This document shows positions 1-9,700 of a stretch of DNA of 64,000 bases, one piece after another. Position 1 is the first letter of the stretch. The number at the start of each line of letters is the position of its first letter. The translations under genes and the position numbers were made by a program. Source of the stretch: CATQHW01 sp965243545 (lineage in GTDB: Bacteria; Spirochaetota; Spirochaetia; SZUA-6; Bin103); NCBI GenBank assembly GCA_965243545.1, contig OZ251573.1:1-64000 (forward strand), written 5' to 3'. Under the pieces are notes generated by a model, which saw only the letters and a program-made list of their open reading frames with translations, was not told the origin of the DNA and did no database searches.

Positions 1-389
1 TCGTCGGTCACCTCGTTGCGTGTCGCACGGAAGCCGTACTGGTAGCGAACGCGGTCGGCAATGCATGTCACTTCGAAGGTGGTCGGTTCGGCGCTGCTCG
101 CCGGGTCGAATCGGAACGGGGTCACCGGGAGTTCGGCCAGATCGCGGGCGGCGCCGAGTACGATGTCGTACATGGTCTTGAGAGCCAGAACCACGTTGGT
201 CTTTCCCGCCGCGTTCGCGCCGTAGATGGCGGCGGATCGCAGGAGTCGGATCGGCCGCGCGGCGGTCGCGGCGCGATTCTCAATGGTGAACGTCGAGTCC
301 GGGTGCTCCTTGCCGGGGCCGGCTACCAGGCTGAGGCGCACCTCTTCCTTGATCGACATGAAGTTCGAGACCGAAAACTCGACTAGCAC
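1..389 (-). CDS. AAA family ATPase (AAA15/OLD-like), N-terminal part
   Basis: Only the first 129 codons are in the window; the rest lies beyond the left edge. I place the start at a GTG (complement 389-387), because the reading begins VLVEFSVSNFMSIKEE, the usual opening of AAA15-type ATPases, and an in-frame TGA lies 36 bp upstream. A later ATG at 359 would cut off this conserved strand. Residues 57-64 read GANAAGKT, a Walker A P-loop, followed by TNVVLALKTMYDIV, as in SMC/OLD-like ATPases. Such proteins are often defence or DNA-repair related ATPases, sometimes paired with a nuclease, but no partner can be seen here. It is divergent from the HNH gene at 558. The ATPase family is clear; the function is not known. 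Confidence 0.8.
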   Translation of the reverse strand, partial: MLVEFSVSNFMSIKEEVRLSLVAGPGKEHPDSTFTIENRAATAARPIRLLRSAAIYGANAAGKTNVVLALKTMYDIVLGAARDLAELPVTPFRFDPASSAEPTTFEVTCIADRVRYQYGFRATRNEVTD

Positions 390-522
390 GGCAACGACCC
401 GTGGCGAGATGGTGCCGACTCAGCCGCGGTTTGGCAAGCGAGCGCATCGACTCAAACATCCACCCGAACACCAGATCGACCTCGTCACCGGCGCTCTCGC
501 GGTCCAAAAAACGGCCGAAGAC

Positions 523-551
523 TTGACTCATTTGTTTTATATCATTATATT
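523..551 (+). promoter_or_regulatory. Near-consensus sigma-70-type promoter for the HNH gene
   Basis: TTGACT (523-528) and TATATT (546-551) are separated by exactly 17 bp. The predicted transcription start falls on or next to the ATG at 558, only 6 bp past the -10, and no Shine-Dalgarno sequence precedes the ATG. This points to a leaderless mRNA. The stretch is strikingly AT-rich compared with its surroundings. Confidence 0.6.
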
Positions 552-557
552 TACACC

Positions 558-2073
558 ATGAATCGCACCGCTCCCGAAGCGCCGGTCACCACCACCGTTT
601 CCGGCCTTTCCGACCGCCATCTCGTGCAACGGCTCAAAGAACTGACCGCCGTCGAACACCAGCTCGAAGTCGTGGTGATCGACCATCTGCGCGAGCTTGA
701 TCGCCGCCGCCTGTACCTGTCCTGGGGCTTCTCCAGCCTGTTCGATTACGCCACGCACGAACTCGGCTACAGCGAAGCCGCGGCTTGGCGCCGCATCAAG
801 GCGATGCGGCTGTGCGGGGAGGTCGAAGGGGCGCGCGAGCGGATGCGGGACGGCTCGCTGACGCTCAACTCGGCGGCGCTGTTGCAGAACGCCTTCGATC
901 GGCAGGAGCGCAGGCGCAAGCAGTCCGGCAGCGGACGCGGGGCGCGAGCCGGTGATCGGTCGCCCGCGCCGTCCAACGGATCGGCGCCGGGCCCCGACGC
1001 GCAGGCCGACGCCCGGTCGGCTGTGGCGTCCAACGGATCGGCGCCAGGTCCCGGCACGCCGCCACGCGCGCCTAGCGCACCAGCGCAAGCGGAGGAACCG
1101 AGCGCGGCGCCGGTGCTCGACTCGTCGGCGCGGCAGGCGCTGGTGGAGGAGGCGGCCGGCAAGAGCACGCGGCAGGTAAAGAATTTGCTGGCCGGCGTGG
1201 ACCCGGAACTGGCGGTACCCGCCGACCGGATACGGCCGCTGGGAGCGGGGCAGTGGGAGCTCAAGGCCGTGATCGACGACGACTGCCGGCTCGGCTTGGA
1301 GCAACTCAAGGGACTGCTGTCGCACGTCGATCCGCACATGACGCTGGGGCAGCTCGTGGGGCGGGTGGTGCGGGAAGCGGTCGAACGCCACGACCCGGCC
1401 CGCCCGCCACGCGGCCGGCGCACCGGCAACCGGGCGGCTTCGAGCGGCGCCAACGAAACTTCGGCGCCGAAGGTCTCGACCGGGCCGAATGCCGTTGTGG
1501 CTGAGCCGGCCCAACGGAAGACCGTGCCGGCAGGTGTCACGGCTTCGCCGGCGAAGCCGCCGGGCAACGAGCATCGCGACGCTGCAACAGCGAAAGCGCC
1601 CCGGCGTAGCGAGCCAACCTTCGGCGCCGAAGGAACCGGGCGGGCCGGACTCCGCAACGGCGCCGGCGCGGCCGGCCGCCATGCCGGCAAGGGTCACGAC
1701 TTCGCCAGCGAAGGTGAAGGCGGACACCGAGCACGGCCGCGCCGCGGCAGCGAAGCGGCCCGCAACGGCCGCCCGATCCGCCACTTCGGCGCCGAAGGCG
1801 GAATGCGCCCGGCAAGGCCAAGCCGCGCCGTCGCAGCCCCAGGTACGCGGCCGTACCATCCCGGCCGCAGTCAAACGGCAGGTCTGGAAGCGCGATGGGG
1901 GCTGCTGCAGTTACGTGGACCGGTCCAGCGGGCGCCGTTGCGGCTCCCGCCATCTGCTCCAGATCGATCACGTCCTTCCGTTCGCGCTCGGCGGCAGCGC
2001 CGAGCCCGACAACCTCCGTCTTCTGTGCGCCGCCCATCACCGCCACCGCCATGCGGACCGGGGCAGTGGGTGA
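558..2073 (+). CDS. HNH endonuclease with repetitive linker, split by a frameshift
   Basis: The N-terminal part (558 to about 1460) matches the helical domain of DUF222-like HNH nucleases: LKELTAVEHQLEVVVIDHLR, then RRRLYLSWGFSSLFDYATHE and GYSEAAAWRRIKAMRL. The C-terminal HNH domain (about 1855-2065; WKRDGGCCSYVD, DHVLPFALGG, NLRLLCAAHH) lies in another frame, open from 1489 to 2073. The two meet in a low-complexity Pro/Ala/Lys linker built of about 160-bp units. One unit is 160 bp, not a multiple of three, so a one-base gain (or two-base loss) between 1472 and 1619 breaks the gene. Without correction the first frame runs on to 2144 without an HNH motif. It may be a pseudogene, a sequencing error or true recoding. 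HNH proteins of this type cut DNA and are often spread as multicopy genes. Promoter at 523-551. Confidence 0.75.
1460..1796 (+). repeat. Linker repeats marked by 12-bp palindrome TTCGGCGCCGAA
   Basis: The perfect palindrome TTCGGCGCCGAA occurs at 1460-1471, 1620-1631 and 1785-1796. Each copy opens a unit coding for SAPK followed further on by T(A/T)SPAK. A second perfect palindrome, CTTCGCCGGCGAAG, lies at 1543-1556, with a degenerate copy in the next unit near 1700. The spacings of 160 and 165 bp locate the frameshift in the first unit. Confidence 0.7.
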
Positions 2074-2216
2074 CCGCGCTACGGTCGGCCGCGCGCGCCG
2101 ACATACGTGACCGAACCGCCGCACCTGCGACGGCGATGCGATAGCGCTTCGCTGCCGGGAGTCGGGCGCGGCCGGAAAAGTGGCGCGATGCACTCTGACG
2201 CAGAGGTGGCCATCCG

Positions 2217-2927
2217 ATGAAGCGCGGCGGTTTCCGTGACCGTAGTATGGGCATGAGACACTTTCTTTGGGTTCGCAACGTCGTTGCCGCGCTGGCAGCG
2301 AGTCTGGCCGCCGCATCCCTGAGCGGATGCATGGATTTTCCGGGGACGACCGCGACGGGCGGCGGGAGGGGCGCTCCGCAGCAGCCGGAGGAAGCGCCGC
2401 GCGCGCCGGCGGCGAAGCTGGTGATCAACGAGTTCGACTACGATCAGGCCGGCGCCGACAACGCCGAGTTCGTGGAGATCGTCAATCCGAACGCCGCCGC
2501 CGTCGACTTGACCGACTACCGCATCGAGATGATCAACGGCTCCAACGGCCGCAAGTACGGTACCTACGCGCCGCCGGAGGGCAGCCTGCCGGCCGGGGGG
2601 TACTTCGTGATCGCCGATGCGGACGTGATCGCCGCGCTGCCGGCCGGAACGGCGTCGATGCCGCTCAAGAGCGGCGGCCTGCAGAACGGGCCGGACGGCA
2701 TCCGCATCGTCGAGGCCGGCACGGGGCGCGTGCTGGACGGCGTCCACTACCTCGACTCCGTTCCCGGCGCCGGGGAGGGCCGGCCGGCGCCGAAGGACGA
2801 CATCGCCGCGCCGGCGTCGATCGGGCGGTGCAACGGCGCCGACAGCGACGACAACGGCGCTGACTTCGCGGCCATGACGCCGACGCCGGGAGCGGCCAAC
2901 GCCTGCGCCGGCCCCGGTTCCGGCTGA
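2217..2927 (+). CDS. Lipoprotein with lamin-tail (LTD) domain
   Basis: 236 aa. A charged leader and a hydrophobic stretch end in the lipobox LSGC with the lipidated Cys at residue 38, so the protein should be anchored to the outer face of a membrane. From about residue 50 it carries a lamin-tail domain: KLVINEFDYDQ, AEFVEIVNPNAAAVDLTDY, PAGGYFVIADAD and a C-terminal TPTPGAAN, the classic LTD ending. LTD domains are immunoglobulin-like and occur on secreted bacterial proteins, often with nucleases or CotH kinases; the CotH protein at 46167 has the same domain. A good ribosome site (AGAGGTGG) precedes 2217; an inner ATG at 2253 would still leave the signal sequence intact. Binding partner not known. 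Confidence 0.8.
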   Translation: MKRGGFRDRSMGMRHFLWVRNVVAALAASLAAASLSGCMDFPGTTATGGGRGAPQQPEEAPRAPAAKLVINEFDYDQAGADNAEFVEIVNPNAAAVDLTDYRIEMINGSNGRKYGTYAPPEGSLPAGGYFVIADADVIAALPAGTASMPLKSGGLQNGPDGIRIVEAGTGRVLDGVHYLDSVPGAGEGRPAPKDDIAAPASIGRCNGADSDDNGADFAAMTPTPGAANACAGPGSG

Positions 2928-2973
2928 CGCGCTGCGGACGGCGGACGCGCCGCCGGGGCAGAATGGCGGGACC

Positions 2974-3963
2974 ATGCGCATCTACGTCAGCCGCCAACTG
3001 CAGAACCCGGAATTCGCCGGCGACGCCCGACGGTCAGGGTTGGAGGCCCTGACCCGGCTCGCCCCGGTGGAGGACCTCCCCGCCGACCTGTCCCCGGCGG
3101 ACGCGGCGGGGGTGGTCGCCGTCATCGCCGACAGCACCCCATTCCCCGACGACTTCTACGCCGCCGCCGGCGACCTGCGGGTAGTGGCGCGTTGGGGGGT
3201 GGGGTTCGATCAGGTCAACCTCGCCGGGGCCACGCGCTACGGCGTGCTGGTCACGGTCACTCCCGTACACATGGACACGGTGGCCGAATACACCATCGCG
3301 CAGTGGCTGGCCACCATGAAGCGTACCTACACCTTCAACCGGATGGCGCACCGCGGCGACTCGCGGGTGATCCGCTGCTTCGACGCGCAGGGCTCCTGCC
3401 TGGGGCTCTACGGGTTCGGGCGCATCGGTCAGGAGGTCGCCAAGCGGGCCGTGCCGCTGCTCGGCGGCCGCGGCCGGCTGCTGGTGTACGACATCCGCCC
3501 GGACGCCGGCGCGCTGGCCGCCCGCTTCGGGGCCGAGGCGGTGGCCGAACCGGAGGAGCTGTTCCGGCGCTGCGACACGATCTGCCTGCACGTCTCCGGG
3601 GCCGACCCGATCGTCGGCTACCAACAGCTTTCCCTGATGCAACCGCACGCATCGCTGATCAACCCGTCGCGCGGTACGCTGGTCGACGACGCGGCGGCCC
3701 ACCGCGCCATCGAGGAAGGCAAGCTCTACTACTACGTCGTGGACGATCCGGTCGACGGGCCGCGCGCCGTCCACCGCGATCACCCGCGCGTCATCGCCAC
3801 CAACCACTCGGGCGGCGTCACCGTGGAATCCTCGGCGCGCCTGGACGCCAAGACCTTCGAGCAGGTGACCGACGCCGTGCACGGCCGCCAGCCCGACCAC
3901 GTGCTCAACCCCGCCGCGCTCGACCACCCGCGCGTGCGCGCGTGGCTCCGCGAGCGGCGCTGA
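2974..3963 (+). CDS. D-isomer-specific 2-hydroxyacid dehydrogenase
   Basis: 329 aa, about the usual length for the family of NAD-dependent dehydrogenases that includes phosphoglycerate and glyoxylate reductases. Seen: the substrate-side motif RWGVGFDQVNL (near 74), the Rossmann motif GFGRIG (147-152) ending in the acidic VYD of the NAD ribose pocket, the catalytic Arg in NPSRGTLVDD (R233) and a His in ATNHSGG (H278). The usual catalytic Glu region reads DDPVDGP here, so that residue may be Asp or shifted. The substrate cannot be told from sequence. The 5-formyl-THF cyclo-ligase gene follows 17 bp downstream and is probably cotranscribed. Confidence 0.85.
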   Translation: MRIYVSRQLQNPEFAGDARRSGLEALTRLAPVEDLPADLSPADAAGVVAVIADSTPFPDDFYAAAGDLRVVARWGVGFDQVNLAGATRYGVLVTVTPVHMDTVAEYTIAQWLATMKRTYTFNRMAHRGDSRVIRCFDAQGSCLGLYGFGRIGQEVAKRAVPLLGGRGRLLVYDIRPDAGALAARFGAEAVAEPEELFRRCDTICLHVSGADPIVGYQQLSLMQPHASLINPSRGTLVDDAAAHRAIEEGKLYYYVVDDPVDGPRAVHRDHPRVIATNHSGGVTVESSARLDAKTFEQVTDAVHGRQPDHVLNPAALDHPRVRAWLRERR

Positions 3964-3980
3964 GCGGCGAAGATTCCTCC

Positions 3981-4574
3981 ATGCGTCCGGCGCAGGCCGG
4001 CGGCCGCATGGCGGGGCGCCGAGCCGGCCTGCGCGCGCGGGCGCGCCGCATCCGGGACGCCATTCCCGCCGCGGACCGCGCGCGCTTCAGCGCGCAGGTG
4101 GGCGCTCGCGCCCGGCGCCTGTTGGCGGCGGCCGGCGCGGACACGGTGATGGTCTACCTGAGCTTCCGCAGCGAAGTGGAGACCGGCGAACTGATCCGCT
4201 CACTGCGCCGGACGCACCGGCTGGCCGCGCCGCGCATCGCCGCGGCCGGCGTCATGGACGCGGCGCTCCTGACCGGCGAACCGCTGGCGCGGAGCCGCCT
4301 GGGCGTCATGGAGCCGCTCCCCACCGCCGCGGCGGTGGAGCCTGCGGCGATCGACGCGGTGCTGGTTCCGGGGCTGGCGTTCGACGCCGACGGCTTCCGG
4401 CTCGGTTACGGCGGCGGCTACTACGACCGGTTCCTGACCCGGTGCGCGCGGGCGCTCCGCGTCGGCTTGGCGTTCGAGGCGCAGGTCGTCGACACGGTGC
4501 GGCCGCGCGCCTGGGACCTGCCGGTGCACCACGTCGTCACCGAACGGCGGGTGATCGGACCCGGCCGCCGTTGA
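3981..4574 (+). CDS. 5-formyltetrahydrofolate cyclo-ligase family protein
   Basis: 197 aa, normal for the family. It converts 5-formyl-THF to 5,10-methenyl-THF using ATP and so returns a stored folate to one-carbon metabolism. Seen: a basic N-terminal helix (RARARRIRDAIPAADR), the substrate motif VYLSFRSEVETGELI and the signature LGYGGGYYDRFL (142-152), where the glycine loop binds ATP. The start is the ATG at 3981; there is no strong ribosome site, so translation may be coupled to the dehydrogenase 17 bp upstream. It ends convergent with the ABC permease across a 38-bp gap. Confidence 0.9.
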   Translation: MRPAQAGGRMAGRRAGLRARARRIRDAIPAADRARFSAQVGARARRLLAAAGADTVMVYLSFRSEVETGELIRSLRRTHRLAAPRIAAAGVMDAALLTGEPLARSRLGVMEPLPTAAAVEPAAIDAVLVPGLAFDADGFRLGYGGGYYDRFLTRCARALRVGLAFEAQVVDTVRPRAWDLPVHHVVTERRVIGPGRR

Positions 4575-4613
4575 GCGGCGGTCGCCGGTGAGCGGCGGGC
4601 GCCGGTGAGCGGC
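4572..4613. repeat. Short tandem repeat between convergent genes
   Basis: A 17-bp unit (TGAGCGGCGGTCGCCGG and TGAGCGGCGGGCGCCGG) is repeated twice and starts a third time. It begins in the stop codon of the cyclo-ligase and fills the gap to the stop of the convergent permease. It probably arose by slippage; no role is evident. Confidence 0.6.
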
Positions 4614-5839
4614 TACTCCCGCAACAGCCACACGATCCGGCCGAAGGTCCCCTTGCTGCCGGTGAGCAGGATGCCGAGCCGGAACACCTTGGCGGCGGCC
4701 CACACCGCCGCGGCGGTCACCGCCGCCACGCCGGCCGCCGCCGCCGCGATCTGGAGCGCGCCGGGCGCGCCGAGCGTCACGCGCATGAACATGACGGTCG
4801 GCGCCGTCGCCGGGATCAGCGACAGCGTGACCGCCAGCGGCCCGTCCGGGCTGATCAGCACCGACGGCATGACCAGCATCGGCACGATCAGCGCCACCAT
4901 CACCGGCCACAGGAGCTGCGAGAAGTTCTGTTCGTCGGCGGCGACCGCGCCCGCCATGGCGAACGCCGCCGAGTAGAGCAGGAAGCCGAGCGCGAAGAAC
5001 CCGAGCAGCGCCAGCAGGTTGCCGGGCCGCACGAACGGCGGGACCGACACGCCGAGGCGCGGCCCCAGCACCTCGATGACCACGAGCGAGATGAGCATCC
5101 ACGCCAGATACTGGAGCACCGCCGCCAGCCCCTTGCCGGTCACCTTGCCGGCCAGCAGCGCGAACGGGCGCAACGACGACAGCATGATCTCCGCGGTCTT
5201 GCCGGTCTTCTCGGTCAGCACCGAACGGCCGATCGCCTGCCCGTACAGCACCAGCATCACGTAGAGCAGGGCGACGAACGCGGTCACCACCAGGAACGAC
5301 TCCTCCAGGTCCTGCACCACCGCTCCGTCGTCGTCGAGCACCAGCGCCTGCAGCCGCGGCTGCCGCGTCAGCCGGGTGACGAGGGCGGCGTCCAGCCCGG
5401 CGCGCGCCAACCGGCGTTGCACCACCACGCGGCCGATCGCCCCTTCCACGGCCGTGCGCATCGCCAGGTCGACCGCGTCGCCGCTGACGTACCGGAGATC
5501 GTCCTGGCCCAACACGTCGGCCGGAAACACCACGTAGCCGTCCAGATCGCCGGCGCGCACCCGGCCGGCCAGCGACGCCTCCTCGCCCGCTTCCCGCACG
5601 ATCAGGCCGAGCGGTTCGAGCTCGGCGCGGATCGCCGGCAGCAGATCGCCCGCGCCGGCCAGCGCCACCGTCCGGCCCGCCAAGGATGAGACGTCTTCGG
5701 CCGCGTTCCGCGCCAGCACCTGCGGCAGGGCGATCACGGCGACCAGCAGGAACGGCCCGGTGACGGTCGTGACCAGGAACGCCCGGGTCATGGCCGCCAT
5801 CCGCAGCTCCATCCGCGCGACCAGCCACAGCTTGCTCAT
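4613..5839 (-). CDS. ABC-2 type exporter permease (NatB-like)
   Basis: 408 aa. One membrane helix near residues 18-40 (FLVTTVTGPFLLVAVIALP) is followed by an extracytoplasmic domain of about 130 residues and then by a cluster of five or so helices in the C-terminal half, which is the NatB/YhaP layout of Na+ or drug efflux permeases. The motif LTEKTGKTAEIMLSSLRPF around 210-230 is typical of these proteins. The ATPase gene lies 13 bp upstream on the same strand, so the two form a two-gene exporter operon. The substrate (Na+, drug, peptide) is not shown by the sequence. Confidence 0.85.
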   Translation of the reverse strand: MSKLWLVARMELRMAAMTRAFLVTTVTGPFLLVAVIALPQVLARNAAEDVSSLAGRTVALAGAGDLLPAIRAELEPLGLIVREAGEEASLAGRVRAGDLDGYVVFPADVLGQDDLRYVSGDAVDLAMRTAVEGAIGRVVVQRRLARAGLDAALVTRLTRQPRLQALVLDDDGAVVQDLEESFLVVTAFVALLYVMLVLYGQAIGRSVLTEKTGKTAEIMLSSLRPFALLAGKVTGKGLAAVLQYLAWMLISLVVIEVLGPRLGVSVPPFVRPGNLLALLGFFALGFLLYSAAFAMAGAVAADEQNFSQLLWPVMVALIVPMLVMPSVLISPDGPLAVTLSLIPATAPTVMFMRVTLGAPGALQIAAAAAGVAAVTAAAVWAAAKVFRLGILLTGSKGTFGRIVWLLRE

Positions 5840-5852
5840 GCCGGCGCGGCGC

Positions 5853-6767
5853 TCACGGCGGGGCCGCCGGGTTCTGCGGCGCGCGGCCCACGCGCTCCAC
5901 GAAGATGCGGTGCAACGACGGGGCGACCACCTGAAAGCGGCGCACGCGCACCCGGCCGACCAGCAGCTTGAGGATGCGCTCCGGGGCGACCCCGGCGGCC
6001 GGTACGATCTCTACGTAGTTCGGGTAGCCGGTCAGGCCGGCCACCAGCGGATGGCGGCGCAGGAAGCCGGCGTCGCCGTCGACCTCCGCCTCGATGCCGT
6101 TGCCGCCGAAGCGGTCCTTCACCTCGGTCAGCCGGCCGTCGATCACGGTCCGGCCGCGGTCGATCACGTGCACGCGTTCGCAGATGCGCTCGGCGTGCTC
6201 CATCAGGTGGGTGGAGAAGAGCACGGTCTTGCCGGCGCGCGCCAGTTCCTCCAAGCAGGCGCGCAGCACGTCCGCGGAGACCGGATCGATGCCCGCGAAC
6301 GGTTCGTCGAAGAAGACGATCGCCGGATCGTGAACGACCGCGGCGATGAACTGCACCTTCTGCGCCATTCCCTTGGAGAGTTGCTCGACCCGCCGGTCGC
6401 GCCAGTCGGCCAGCTCGAACCGCTCCAGCCAGGCGTCGATGGCCGCCGCGGACCGGGCCGGGGGCAGGCCCTTGAGCGCCGCCAGGTAGGTGAGCACCTC
6501 CCGCACCGTCCGGCGCTGATACAGGCCGCGCTCCTCCGGCAGGTAGCCGATGCGCTCCTTGTCCGCCTCGGCCAGCGGCCGCCCGTCGAACAGCACGTCG
6601 CCGGCGTCGGCGGCCAGAATGCCCATGACCATGCGGATGATCGTGCTCTTGCCGGCGCCGTTCGGGCCGAGCAGCCCGAAGATCTCGCCCGCGTGGGCGC
6701 GAAACGACACCCGGTCGACGGCCACGTGTCCGCCGTAGCGCTTCACGACCTGCCGCACCTCAACCAT
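5853..6767 (-). CDS. ABC transporter ATP-binding protein (NatA-like)
   Basis: 304 aa. Walker A GPNGAGKS at 34-41, an ABC signature (LSKGMAQK), Walker B with the catalytic Glu (IVFFDEPFAGIDP) and the switch His in FSTHLMEHAE are all present. The C-terminal 80 residues form the extra domain (DUF4162-type) seen in NatA and other ABC-2 exporter ATPases. It works as a dimer with the permease encoded 13 bp downstream. It is divergent from valS, with 31 bp between the two start codons, so the promoters must overlap. Confidence 0.9.
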   Translation of the reverse strand: MVEVRQVVKRYGGHVAVDRVSFRAHAGEIFGLLGPNGAGKSTIIRMVMGILAADAGDVLFDGRPLAEADKERIGYLPEERGLYQRRTVREVLTYLAALKGLPPARSAAAIDAWLERFELADWRDRRVEQLSKGMAQKVQFIAAVVHDPAIVFFDEPFAGIDPVSADVLRACLEELARAGKTVLFSTHLMEHAERICERVHVIDRGRTVIDGRLTEVKDRFGGNGIEAEVDGDAGFLRRHPLVAGLTGYPNYVEIVPAAGVAPERILKLLVGRVRVRRFQVVAPSLHRIFVERVGRAPQNPAAPP

Positions 6768-6781
6768 GACCGGGGCTCGGT

Positions 6782-6790
6782 TGGTATGAT
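6782..6790 (+). promoter_or_regulatory. Extended -10 box for valS
   Basis: TGG followed by TATGAT (6785-6790) fits an extended -10. The valS ATG at 6799 is only 8 bp past the box and lacks a ribosome site, so the transcript is probably leaderless. No convincing -35 was seen, which an extended -10 can do without. Confidence 0.45.
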
Positions 6791-6798
6791 AGTACGCG

Positions 6799-9700
6799 AT
6801 GGAGCCGACGACCGACCGACCGACGCCGCCCGCCGGCGAGCCGCTGCCGACCCGCTACGACCATGCGGCGGCCGAGCGGGAAGCGACCGAGCGCTGGATG
6901 GCCGCGCGCGTGTTCAGCGCGGCCCCCGACGACCGCCAACGGCGCTACGTGGTGATGATGCCGCTGCCCAACGTCACCGGCGCGCTGCACATGGGGCACG
7001 CCATGGACAACGTCATGCAGGATCTGCTGGTTCGCTGGCATCGGATGCTCGGCGACAACACGTTGTGGATGGCCGGCACCGATCACGCCGGCATAGCCAC
7101 CCAGGCGGTGATCGAGCGCCGCCTGCTGGAGCTGGAGGGCAAGACCCGGCACGACATAGGACGCATCGCCCTGATGGAGCGCATCTGGAAGTGGAAGGAC
7201 CGGTACCAGCAGCGCATCATCGAGCAGCAGCGGGCGATGGGCTGCTCCTGCGACTGGGACCGGCAGCGGTTCACTATGGACGCGGTCTGCTCGCGCGCCG
7301 TGCGCCACACGTTCCTGGCGCTGTTCCGCGACGGACTGGTGTTCCGCGGCACGCGGCTGGTCAACTGGGACTGCGCGCTCCGCACCGCCGTCTCCGACGA
7401 CGAGATCGCCTACCGCACGGTCGACGGCGCCTACTGGCATCTGCGCTACCCGGTGATCGATCCGGCGCCGGGGGAACCGGCGCACGTGGTGGTCGCCACC
7501 ACCCGCCCGGAGACGATGTTGGGCGATACCGCGGTCGCCTGCCATCCGCAGCCGCAGGCGGCGCTCGACCGCGCCATTGAGCGTCTTGCCGCGCGCGCCG
7601 AACGCGCGCCGCAGCGGGAGCGGCCGGCGCTCCTGGAGCAGCTGGCCGGCCTGCGCCGGCGGCGCGAAACCGAACTGGACGGCCTGCGCCGCTTGGCGGA
7701 GATGGCGGCGGCCGGCCGCATGATCCGCCTGCCGCTGCTCGACCGGCCGATACCGCTGATCACCGACGAATGGGCAAAGCCCGAGGTCGGCTCCGGCTGC
7801 GTGAAGATCACTCCCGGCCACGACCCCAACGACTTCGAGGTGTGGCGCCGCCACCGCGACCGGATCGGCCTGATCAACATACTGGCCCCGGACGGCTCCC
7901 TCAACGACGCCGCCGGACCGTACGCCGGACTCGACCGCGCCGCGGCGCGCACCCGCGTGGTGGCCGACCTGCAGAGCGCCGGGCTGCTTGAGCGGATCGA
8001 GCCGCACCGGATCGAGATCGGCCACTCGGACCGTTCCGGCACGGCGATCGAGCCGTACCTGTCGCGGCAGTGGTACCTGCGCATGGGCGACGTGCCCGGC
8101 GGCGTCACCGCCGGACGCGGCACCGCCAACGAAGCGGTCATCCCCGGTCTGGCGCAAGCGGCGATCGACGCCGTAGCCGGCGACTGGCGGTCGCCGACCG
8201 GGCGCAAGCTCGCCTTCTTCCCGGACGACCGCTACGCGCGCACCTACCTCGACTGGCTGGCGGAGAAGCGCGACTGGAACATCAGCCGGCAGCTCTGGTG
8301 GGGCCACCAGATCCCGATCTGGACCGTGCGGTGCGCAGGCGGCCACCTGCAGCGGGCGCTCGATCTGGCCGCGCGCCTGCAGGACCTCCCCGACGCGGCG
8401 GTGCAGATACGGGACACCGCGGCCGCGGCGGGCGAGGAAGGGCGCGCCCTCACGATCGCGGAGGCGCGCAGCGCCGGCGAGGCGGAGATCGACATCTGCC
8501 TCCGCGACGACGATGCGGAGGACGTCTGGGAAGACGACTTGGCGGCGCTCGACTTCGAGCAGGACCAGGACGTGCTGGACACCTGGTTCTCCAGCGCGCT
8601 GTGGCCGCACAGCACCCTCGGCTGGCCCGACCCGGAAACGGCTCCGATCGACCACGGCCAGACGCCGCTCGGCGCCGCCGGCGGCGCCGCCGACTGCCTG
8701 GACTACTACTACCCCGGCTCCTGCCTGGTGACCGGCCGCGACATCATCACCCTGTGGGTGGCGCGCATGGTGATCGCCGGCATGTACAACCTGGGCGACC
8801 TGCCGTTCGAGCACTGCTTCATCCACGCCAACATCCTGGACGGCAAGGGCGAGATGATGCGGAAGTCGGCCGGCAACGGCATCGATCCGGTCGACATCAT
8901 CGATCGCTACGGCGGCGACGCGCTGCGCTACGTGATGTGCGAGCTGCAGACCGGCAGCCAGGACATCCGCCTGCCGGTGCAGGCGGTCTCGCCGTTCACG
9001 GGCAAGACGATCGACCTGGCGTCAGCCGAGCACGGGCGCACCATCTTTACCTATCTCTGCCCCGGCGCCGGCAAGGAGTTCGACGTGCTCGGCACCATCC
9101 CGGACCTGCCGCGAGCGACCCTGATCAGCGACCGGTTCGAGGTCGGCCGCGCGTTCTGCACCAAGCTGTGGAACGCGGCGCGCTTCGCCTTCATCAACCT
9201 GCGCGGCTACCGGTACCGGGAGCGGGCCCTCGACGAGCTGCCGGCCGAAGACCGCTGGATCCTGTCGCGGCTGTCGCGCACCTGCGCCGCCGCGCACGAA
9301 CAGCTTGCCGGCTACCGCCCGTCGGCCGCGCTCGCCGCCGTGCGGGAGTTCTTTTGGGGCGACCTGTGCGACTGGTACCTGGAGCTGATCAAGCCGCGCC
9401 TGGCGGCCTCGGAGAGCGAGGCGGACGGCGACACGGCGGGCGCCGACGCGGCGGACGGCGCCGATGCGGCGCGCCAGACCGCGGCGACCGCGCTCGACGG
9501 CGTGCTGCGGCTGCTGCACCCGTTCGTGCCGTTCATCACCGAAACGCTGTGGGCGCGCCTGCGGGAGCTGGCGCCGCGCCGCGGCATCGCCGGCTGGCAG
9601 GTCGCCGACGCCGAGCTGCTGGCCGCCGCCGCCTGGCCGGCGGCCGGCCCGGGCGTGGAGGATGCGGCGCTCGAAGCCGCATTCGACCGGCTGCGCGGCA

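Noticed and set aside
280..531. Leftward frame MSQVFGRFLDRESAGDEVDL upstream of the AAA ATPase
   Set aside because: Its first 35 residues look protein-like, but it then overlaps the start of the ATPase gene in another frame and has no recognisable domain. It may be the relic of an older gene.
4572..4613. Repeats between convergent genes as a CRISPR or attachment site
   Set aside because: Units are adjacent without spacers and only 17 bp long; simple tandem slippage. No CRISPR array or cas gene was seen in the window.
6760..8826. Long leftward frame opposite valS
   Set aside because: Pro/Arg/His-rich composition without motifs; a mirror frame of the high-GC valS gene, as are most other long frames facing real genes.
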